Shown: in pieces, positions 56,219-64,000 of the stretch
How positions within the stretch are numbered: position 1 is the first letter of the stretch
How the letters are laid out: every line of letters begins with the position of its first letter
Source: Neofusicoccum parvum
Lineage: Eukaryota > Ascomycota > Dothideomycetes > Botryosphaeriales > Botryosphaeriaceae
NCBI GenBank assembly: GCA_020912385.1
Contig: CP087222.1
Location: 496,001-560,000 of the forward strand
DNA: 64,000 nucleotides
Direction: 5' to 3'
Program-made: the position numbers and the translations under genes
Notes under the pieces: model-generated
Databases searched by the model: none
Told to the model about the DNA's origin: nothing
What the model saw: the letters and a program-made list of their open reading frames with translations, nothing else

Positions 56219-56414
56219 AGTTGTCTTGGTGTTGACGTTGAGCGAGGTGGTGGATCCAGATGCGCTCGCCGAAGACAATTCTGAACCCTGCCCCTTCAGC
56301 TCACCGCTCTTCGGCTTGTCTGGGTTGGCCGTAGCGCCGACGGTTTCTAATGATGAACAAAAGTTGGAGTGCGAAGGGTTACTTGGTTAGCGGTTTTGTG
56401 TAGTGTAGAAGTGG

Positions 56415-56460
56415 AAGGAGAGAGGAGAGAGGAGAGAGGAGAGAGGAGAGAGGAAGAGGA
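56415..56460. repeat. GAGAGGA microsatellite
   Basis: About five units of a 7-bp purine repeat, within the probable 5' leader of the interrupted gene. Confidence 0.85.
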
Positions 56461-56480
56461 AAGGAAGGAACGAGGGACGC

Positions 56481-56487
56481 TTTATAC
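56481..56487 (-). promoter_or_regulatory. TATA-like element upstream of interrupted gene
   Basis: GTATAAA on the minus strand, followed downstream by a C/T-rich stretch, an ACACTACAC segment and then the open frame. It looks like a conserved core promoter, so the locus was, or is, transcribed (inference). Confidence 0.4.
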
Positions 56488-57249
56488 AGTCGCGCATGCT
56501 CCATCTACTCAGTAGGCAGCCACATAGAGATTGTAGTGAGTGCTAAGGATTCATAAGTTCACGTCAATCCAAATATGTGGAGAATCATATGTATATGTAT
56601 GTAGACCAGTCTTTCTATGATCAGCGTGAGAGGCGGATATACAGGCCGCCTCCCCTATCCCCCCTCTCAGCACAATGCCAAGACCTTACCTCACTGCAAG
56701 AAAGTCCAGCTTGCAACAAATATGTGGCCGATCGGTTAAGTTCAATGGGGTTGGACAGCAAGTTTCAAGTGCAAACCGCATAGCGGGTAAAGGCCGCTGA
56801 AATGAACCATATTTTCGGCAGCAGTTGTACCAATCAATTAGTCTACATTGCGTATTTACCAGCCTTACAGAATGGCCGGCATAATCTCAAAGTCCCATCA
56901 AAGCAACATAAGTCACCCGCAGGGATTTTTTTCGCAATGCTCAGGGACTATTCTTTCCGCCGTATATACACCCATAGTCTTGAGAAACGGAATCCTTCAT
57001 GTCCTTCTATCACCACACGGCATAGGATCGAGCTCTCTGAGGAGGAAAGTCAGCTCATCATCAGTTCTCAACCGGATCTCCCTAATCCTGGAGGGAAACC
57101 CCAGGATAGGAGAACGAGTATTTATGGAGTGGAGGAGCACCAGTGGGTTGTTCTCAATTTCTCATGCTCGTTGTAGATTTAGCTGTTGGAAAACAAGCTT
57201 ATTAATTCCAGTTGCTATTTTTATGTTTGTTTCTCTATAATGGTGGGAA

Positions 57250-57720
57250 CGGGCAAAAAGGGAGGGAAATTTGGAGTTGATGGGGACTCGTATTCTGCTT
57301 ACGCGTTGCCAACTGAATAAGATCTTCTTTCAATTTCTTGGACCATGCCTTCTGTGGCTTCGTGAAATTCTTTGATATCTTAAAAGATTTGACCCAGATG
57401 CTTCTTCAATGGCTCGGTGAATCTCGCCAATTTGTCCTCGTTTTGTTGTTTAACTTCACTGCTAACCAATGGTTAAACTTTTGAATCTCTCGAGCTATTT
57501 AGTCCAGGGAAGAATCATCTTTGACGACATTGGGCTGCCGTGGGGACTTTGAGGGATACTTGAGAATTCGGATCTCGAGCTATTTCATCGAGAGGTGAAG
57601 AAATGTCAAAAGTGGACTGTTGCGTCATCTTCGAGGACGTTACATAATTGTGTCGTCTGCTTTTCACATTACTGAAGTAGTCAAACATGGTATGAATGAT
57701 TGTTGTATTCACTGAGAGGC
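57250..57720 (-). pseudogene. decayed coiled-coil-like coding remnant
   Basis: Minus-strand pieces in more than one frame read like a helical protein: SSPLDEIARDPNSQVSLKVP, then an imperfect second copy of the same phrase (SSLD, stop, IAREI), then QQNEDKLARFTEPLKKHLGQ and DIKEFHEATEGMVQEIERRS with a stop between the last two. The pieces need at least one frame change and contain in-frame stops. No family recognised. It is probably a degraded gene; boundaries are approximate. Confidence 0.35.
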
Positions 57721-60700
57721 TAACGTGGCAATCATTACTGATTTCTGGCGGTGGAGGTTGATGTTCTCGCCAGATGACTTCAACAGCATTGGGCCGAGAA
57801 GACCTGGTTCCCTGTAGGACGACCAAAAAGTATCGTGAAATGCCAGAGTCTTCAAGTGAGCAACCGATCTGGCACTCAGTAGCATTGTTTCCAAGCACGC
57901 CGTACCCATACACGTCCTCCCGACCCACCTCTCCCAGACCCGAACCCCCACCAACCCACGCGCTTGGACACGCACCCCACCGCTCCACACACTCCCTCGC
58001 CCCCCAGGCACCTCACCTCGCCGCCAAGCTCCCCACCTTCCGGCAGGCGAGCCAGCAACCCGGCCTCCGTGGCAGCATCCGAAGCCACCAACCCTGCAAG
58101 AAGACCCGCCCTGCACGTCTATACCGACAACGGCTCGGACAGGCGATGTTCTGCCCGCCCGCTAGAGTTTCCGAGTTCCAACACTCGGCCCCATGTCCGT
58201 CCCGCGTGCTGTGTGGGTGGGGTGTGCCTGCCATGCTGAGGATGGCTTGGCCCCCGATGGTGCTATTTATAGCTCACTCAGCTGGAGATGTCGGACGACG
58301 ACGACAACGACGGAGATGATGGCGGGATTGGGGAATATGCGAGGAGCAGGTTGGGTCGTGGTCGTCGGCGTAATGGATGTTGGGGCGGCGGGGAAGGCGT
58401 GCGGGGAGATGCGGAGATGTGGTAGCTGTGGTGGTGCCGGACCGGCAGCGGTAGAGGAAGGGGTCGAGGTGAGTGTGATGATGCGCCATGATCTATCCAT
58501 TAGTCTGAGATTTGGAATTGGGAGAGAATTTGTGAGGATGTGGGCTGAATCGAGCGCCGGCGCGTCTGCGAGAGGACGGTTTAGTAATTATCCAGTGCCT
58601 ATGGACACTTGAAAAGGAGAGTTGGGGGCTTCGCAGGGTCAATCTGGTTGAGAGGAGAGTTTCAAAGAACCATTTTGATTGGTAACTATATGAAGCCGGT
58701 TAACGGAGCGTCCGGACAGCGACTCAAAAATAGTGCGCCTGTGATGCTGAACTCTGCTTGTTGGAGGAATCGCCCGTGTATGCTATGACTACGACTTGAC
58801 GGGTACTGAAGCTCGCTACGGAGTGCTGTTGGAGAGGCTCGCGGTCGTGTTGTTGAAGGCTGCGTGGAGGCTTGGAATTACCTCACTACGAGATCAATTC
58901 GCAGAGTATCGCGAGCCTTCTGCTGGGTGCCCGGTTCATTAAGCCTGAGAAACGGCCCCTGGAATGGATATCTTCAAGAAGGTATCAAAATGCCAGGTAA
59001 AGTGCAGATAGACCTGGTTCAAATGTGCTAGGAACATCTTCAGCGCATGTTGATCTCGAGTGGCATCTTGCGCGGACGACGGGCTCGCTTGTATAGCAAC
59101 ACAAGAATAGTCATCCTTGGAGTGCGTGCTGCACTGAGCAGGAATCATTGGTAATCATAACAAAGCAGAGCGTAGAATCGCAGAGATTCGCGTATCCTGG
59201 TATGCATGCAGGCCCGATGTAAACACGCCCAGGACGCGCTGCTGTGCTGGCTTGTTTACCTGCATTTGCCAGGCGGGGTCGCCTTACCAACCAACCACAC
59301 AACAGGCTGAGATTCCCGCCCAACCCAGCAGTGTGAGAAAGTGTTCGTCGCGTGAACACCTAATAAAGGCTCTATCGTCATGCAAACATCGACCCATGAC
59401 TGAGTCATTTCCCCCTCGTGCTCAGCCGCAACGCCCGCCCAGCTTGATGATGAGTCCGCGGACTCAACTCCTAACCCCTTAGGGTAGACACATATCGGTG
59501 ATGACGGACACGCCGCAGACCGGGTGTAAAGCAAGGAAACAGCAAGACTTACTCCGCACTTGAGGCTCTTGCGGATAAGTTGAGGCAATACAATTGGGCA
59601 TATTGACCTGGACGGCCTAGACTTTCAGCAAAGGAGAATGCTGACGCCATCGTGAAGGAGATCCTCATGCCAGGACGCCCGGTCCGACTGCTGCCTATTC
59701 CAATGCAGGGCAATGGCCCAATAAAGAAACACTTACCTTTCTGGTGTTCGACGCATCTGGAATGCGGTGGGAGGGGCGCTATCGGTCATCACCCGAACTG
59801 CTGTACGCCTCCCCCTCACCTACTGCCATCGCCCGTTCCCCAGACTACGCTTTGCTTTTTTCACTTGCCGTGATGGATCTGAAACACTGATCGCGCGCTT
59901 CTTCGCCATCGATTTCCAAGTGAAAGTTGCTTAAGCCCACGCTCTCAGTCGCACCGCATATGGCACGCTGCGGAGCTAGAGCCTGCGGAGCGACGTCAGC
60001 ACAGCTTGCCACGGCAACAGGCGGAAATACGAGCTGCGTAAATGTCCTTCTCCAAAATAGACTCCCTGTACCCTATCAGTCTCTTTATTTAGTTCTTTAG
60101 CCGGTGCGGTTAGCGTCAGAACCACTTGATAGCTGTGTAGCGTGGGCTGCATCGCCAGCCTGGCCGCACATATGACGATGCCGATGGTGGCAGTGTAATT
60201 TTCTCCATGCTGCCACGAGTCTCCGCCGATCATGACCGTGGTTCCCGAAGTCATGTGGATGCCACTGCTGCCCTGCACCCGCTTCCCCAAACTTCGCACG
60301 ACACGGCCGTAGCACCACAGAACCGAGGACGGATGCGTGCAGGCCGGCAAAGCGCCCACCGCTGCTGCTGATGTGCGTGCTGTTGTGACCACCAGCTACG
60401 GAGCACGCTGATAACGCGGCAGGGTGAAAATGGCAGGGCGGTCAGAAAGCTGGAGCCGAGGCGGCCTCAAGGTCGGGATGTGTTCCGCGTGGGAGAATCG
60501 CACACTGGATTCCTCGCCGTGTGTGTGCCGTTTCGAAATTGCAGGCAATATATGCAATAAAGGCCTGTTACCTAAAATGATGAATCTTTGGGATGCTTCT
60601 GCTGCGCCTGCCAATGCAAGCTCTACCGGTTTTCGCAAAGTCTGTTTCGCGTAGCCGGGCAATCGAATTCTGGTTGGAGGCCACAGTCGGTTTCCGCGGG

Positions 60701-63381
60701 ATCACGTACGGCACAGCCTGCCTGTCACTGGACAGCGTGAACGGCGACCAGTGCTGCTGCAGGTGAGGATGAAAACAGCCAGATCGTGATTACGATCGCC
60801 CATTCGAATGCTTCCGGTGTGGGCGGCCCGCCGCGGATTGGACTACGGCGTGCTCGGGGAGGTTGGGGACTCAACCCATCCAACTGCTGACGGCGACTGT
60901 CTTTCTGGGCCTATTCTCGCTTCCAAACTTCTGACGGTCTGACGGGTTGCTGACACGGTCACCGCTTGTCAGCTCGTTGTGCTTGCCACAGTGGTGACAT
61001 TCCGCGTAACTGCCGGAACGGAATCCGTCTTCCAGGATTGATTCAGTAGCTGCATTCTAGCATCATGAGGGTTCCCTATTCGCCGTCGTTGCACCAGTCA
61101 TCTGGTCTCGCCCAGCAAATAAGACCAGTCGAGAGACGGTACCCAGGGTATGCACATCGCCCATGCATAAATGTGGCTAGCATGCATGAAGAGGATCTAG
61201 GCGTGCCGGAGTGGTGGCAAGATACGCGGAGCGTCGAAGCATTCGTCCGTATGAGTCTGGCCTATCCGGCGCTGTCCTCGCCGCGTCGATGAAGCCAAAC
61301 AGGAAATGAAGATAGGAGATGTTGAAATTGCAGTTGCCAGACAGGGTTTGATCATGTGCACTCTCAGTTGACCGGCAACATGCTGCTGTGGCTATTCTAA
61401 GGACCGCAGGATCGTCCGAGCCGACAGGCAGACAAAGCGGCCGAGTGGAGAGAGCCATGTTCCAGACGGCTTGGATCCTCAGGCGAGCTCTGGCGGTCCC
61501 GGCCGGGCGGGAGTCGTGGGCCGTGTCGGGGGTTGCACAAAATCCACGTAGCCAGCAAACAGTGTAAGGTTGAGTTGTACTTGAAGACGTCTGATAGCGT
61601 GCTGGGATGGGCATAGTATTTTGGACAATCAGGGCGCGAGGAAAGAAGGCTGGGGAAGCTTTAGGCGCTTGATCTGGCCAGCTTCCCCGTATTTCCATGC
61701 AGATGCACCACTAAGCGGGAGGCCCAAATACCAAATCCTTCCCGCAGATTAGTTGGCATGTGGAGAAGTGCTGCTAGTGCTCCAACGTGGCTGGCTCTCG
61801 TGAGGCTCGACGGTTCTTCGGAGGTGGCCGCCTTTCTCTAGACGTAGCTCGGCCTGGAAGCGGACAAGTCAGGTACCTGAGCATTCCAGGGATGGGGCGA
61901 AACGGAGCTTCGCGTGTTCCTGATTGACATGTTTGCGTGCGGAGGCGTCGGGTCGTTGATGCGCTGGCAGGCCTGCGTTGGAGCCGCACAGGGGCCAGAG
62001 GCAAGATCATGTGTGCATCGCTGACGCCATCCCAGCAGCAGTGCCTTGACGATCCGAAGGGGTACCGGGCAACGGTTGCGGAGGCCGCATGTCATCTGAT
62101 GGGCGGCCGGAAGCCTCGCTTCATGGAGTTTCCGGGGCGGCGCGCGGCTGCGTGCTGCACCGCGCTCAAAGAGCCTTAGGCGGGCACGTCTGGCATGTTC
62201 GCCACCGCGCGCGTCATCCGTCGATATTGGAGAGCGGGCATTGTCGGAGCAGGGCGGCCGTTCTGTCGGGGCCGCATGAAGCGTGGAAGCTTGGTGAGCG
62301 GCGGATCGTGGGGCACACATTGGCCGCGCCGGTTCACCGGTCGACGGTGCTGGATTGGGGGCGTGGAGCGACGGCAGCCAACGCGAATTCCGGGGCAGGC
62401 AGGCGGCGGCGGCGGCGCGCAACGGGCGATGGGGCAGGCGCGAGCCCGTGACCGTGGTGTGCAGCATGCATGGCAGCCATCACTCACATCGCACTGCAAA
62501 CACGTCCGCGCTGCTGTGTCGTCCGGCGGCGGCTGCAGCGCATGCGTGGGCGTGTGAAGAACGAGACCGCGCTTTGCGCCGGGGCTGCGCGCGCATCGCA
62601 AGACTCGCGGGGCCAGCGGGCGTGGGGAGGTGGTGGTGCTGTGGTGCGCGTCGGGAGGTGTGGGAGGGCGCGCCGCCACAGGAACTGGGCAGGCTGCGAA
62701 TGGGCGCCAGATTCGCGCAGGGTGAAACGCGATGCTGGCCTTGGCCGTCGTCGGGCCAATGTGGGCTCGTGTGTGCGACTGCAGAGGTCTGCTGCTGGTG
62801 CTGCTGCCTCCGGAGCGACGCAGGCTCGCAGGCGGCGGTCCTGGCTGAGTGACTCGCCGACCCGTCAAATGGAAGCCCTGCCCGCCCGCTCCGTGTCTGT
62901 TTTCCCCTCGACCCTTTTTTCCCCTTCGCTCCAGGCTCTGCCCCGCGTCCGTCCTGTTCTGCCGGACATCGCTGCGGCTTGCGCGCTTTTCCGCTGCGTT
63001 CTGGCGGTGCGCCTTCATTTGTTCTGGCTTGCAGCAGCCCAACCTCTGTCCGCGGGCGCCCAACGTTTACGGCGGCCCCTCGTGCTCCCGCAGCCGGCTC
63101 AGCGTAAATTTATGCGGCGCCCCAAAAGTCTATCTGCCTCGCGACACCCCGCCCTCCTCACCGTCTCCGCCGGCTGATCCTTCTCGCCATGCCGCGGCGC
63201 GCATTGTTCGACTGCTGAGCACTCTCCACGACAAGTGCGCGCGCACACCGCCTGCTGCGACGAGCGCTCCCCGCCGTGCGCGACGTCGCCCGAGCCGCCC
63301 TCACTGATTGTCGCCGCTATCGATTACCCGAACCGAAACCCGCCGATCAGCCCTACTGCTCGCTCTCCTCTGCCGCGCACC
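57721..63381. other. gene-poor interval (5.7 kb)
   Basis: No gene recognised. Open frames are short or of random-looking composition. The last 1.5 kb is GC-rich and forms the upstream region of the gene starting at 63382. Confidence 0.45.
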
Positions 63382-64000
63382 ATGGCGACGCCGCGCCCAG
63401 CCTACTACGAGAGCGCAGGCGAGTCCGACGACGACGGCCACGCCGGCCGCTCCAAGCCTCGCTCCCAGTCCAATGTCGCCGTCAAGCGCTCCTCCCAGTC
63501 GTCCGACTTGGGCCGGAACAATGCCGCCGCCAGGCCGCCGGACCTCGCAAGTGATTCAGGGTATTCGAGCCGCACCGCCGCCACGAAGAGCAGCGCTGAT
63601 TCCGCCAAAAGCTCGAGCGACAGGAGAGGCTCGCCCGTGAAGACTGAGGCCCCGCCCGCCGTCCCAGACGCCCCGACGCCCACCAAGACGCGTTCCAAAC
63701 AATCGGAGAGCTCGAAGAAGAAGGCCGTTCAAGCCCGCGAGAGCTCCAAATCCTCCAAGACCACCAAGCCTTCCAAGTCATCCAAAAACATAAAGCCTGT
63801 GGTAGTGCGCCAATCCTCGACGAGAGATAGGACCACGTCTGTGAGCCGGTCACGACGCGACAGCGTCGGCGCCGAGTGCCGTGATCCCAACTGTGACAAG
63901 TGTCTGGGCAGGCCGAGAGTCAGGCCATCGCCATTGAACACTGCAATGGACATCAACTACCCTCCCTTTACTCCTCAATCACCTCGCCTGCCTTCCTCTC
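63382..64000 (+). CDS. Ser/Lys-rich basic protein, 5' part only
   Basis: Open from the ATG at 63382 (CACCATGG context) to the end of the window; 206 codons seen, so the gene is cut off at the edge. The product begins MATPRPAYYESAGESDDDGH and is rich in Ser, Lys and Arg (ESSKSSKTTKPSKSSKN; SRSRRDSV). A Cys cluster follows at about residues 172-180 (CRDPNCDKC), then a Pro-rich stretch with NYPPFTPQSPRLP. The composition suggests a disordered, probably nuclear or phosphoregulated protein. I recognise no family. An intron could lie beyond the window. Confidence 0.7.
   Translation, partial: MATPRPAYYESAGESDDDGHAGRSKPRSQSNVAVKRSSQSSDLGRNNAAARPPDLASDSGYSSRTAATKSSADSAKSSSDRRGSPVKTEAPPAVPDAPTPTKTRSKQSESSKKKAVQARESSKSSKTTKPSKSSKNIKPVVVRQSSTRDRTTSVSRSRRDSVGAECRDPNCDKCLGRPRVRPSPLNTAMDINYPPFTPQSPRLPSS

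Noticed and set aside
1..64000. Biosynthetic cluster, intact transposon, CRISPR or rRNA
   Set aside because: No synthase, terpene, transposase or reverse-transcriptase motifs, no terminal repeats and no 5S/18S/28S-like sequence were noticed; CRISPR is not expected in a fungal nucleus.

Overview
The window is nuclear DNA of a filamentous ascomycete (Pezizomycotina; Dothideomycetes is my guess, not shown). The evidence is the gene style and content. Genes are intron-poor to moderately interrupted, with short GT-AG introns (mostly 45-80 nt) carrying CTAAC-type branch points. Recognisable fungal families are present: a Sho1 osmosensor, a dynactin RO-10 subunit, an RfeG-like protein, a cerevisin-type vacuolar subtilase, a CBM18 secreted protein and a BEACH/WD40 protein. 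Exon-intron models below were built by hand from reading frame, splice signals and family resemblance; no search was run.

Layout. 0.7-1.9 kb: minus-strand type I membrane protein with a PPVY tail. 3.76-3.93 kb: minus-strand tRNA-Leu(CAG). 4.7-6.3 kb: plus-strand secreted CBM18 protein. 6.3-11.0 kb: almost gene-free. 11.0-12.1 kb: sho1 (minus). 13.8-14.5 kb: RO-10 dynactin subunit (minus), divergent from an AVT-type vacuolar amino acid transporter (14.8-16.6 kb, plus). 17.2-18.0 kb: mitochondrial ribosomal protein S16 (minus), divergent from NAD(P)HX epimerase (18.4-19.5 kb, plus). 20.9-21.8 kb: nitroreductase-family protein (plus). 24.0-32.2 kb: 2,629-residue BEACH protein (minus), divergent from a vacuolar-type subtilase (33.2-35.1 kb, plus). 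36.4-40.2 kb: large disordered protein (plus). 40.2-44.9 kb: gene-free and GC-rich. 44.9-46.0 kb: RfeG-like (minus). 47.5-48.7 kb: GST-like (minus). 49.3-49.6 kb: small membrane protein (minus), divergent from DNA polymerase eta (49.9-52.1 kb, plus). 52.1-63.4 kb: long gene-poor stretch holding two decayed-looking reading frames at 55-57.7 kb. 63.4 kb to the end: 5' part of a Ser-rich basic protein gene (plus).

The most striking item is the tRNA-Leu(CAG) gene. Besides the ordinary intron next to the anticodon, it carries a second 56-nt insertion at the D-stem/anticodon-stem junction. That insertion has a GTAAGT start, a CTAAC branch-like site and a CAG end, so it looks like a spliceosomal intron inside a Pol III tRNA gene. 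Removing both insertions gives a well-paired class II tRNA-Leu.

The genes are mostly housekeeping or cell-biological (osmosensing, dynein/dynactin transport, vacuolar proteolysis and transport, mitochondrial translation, metabolite repair, translesion synthesis). No biosynthetic cluster, intact transposon, rRNA or CRISPR array was seen.
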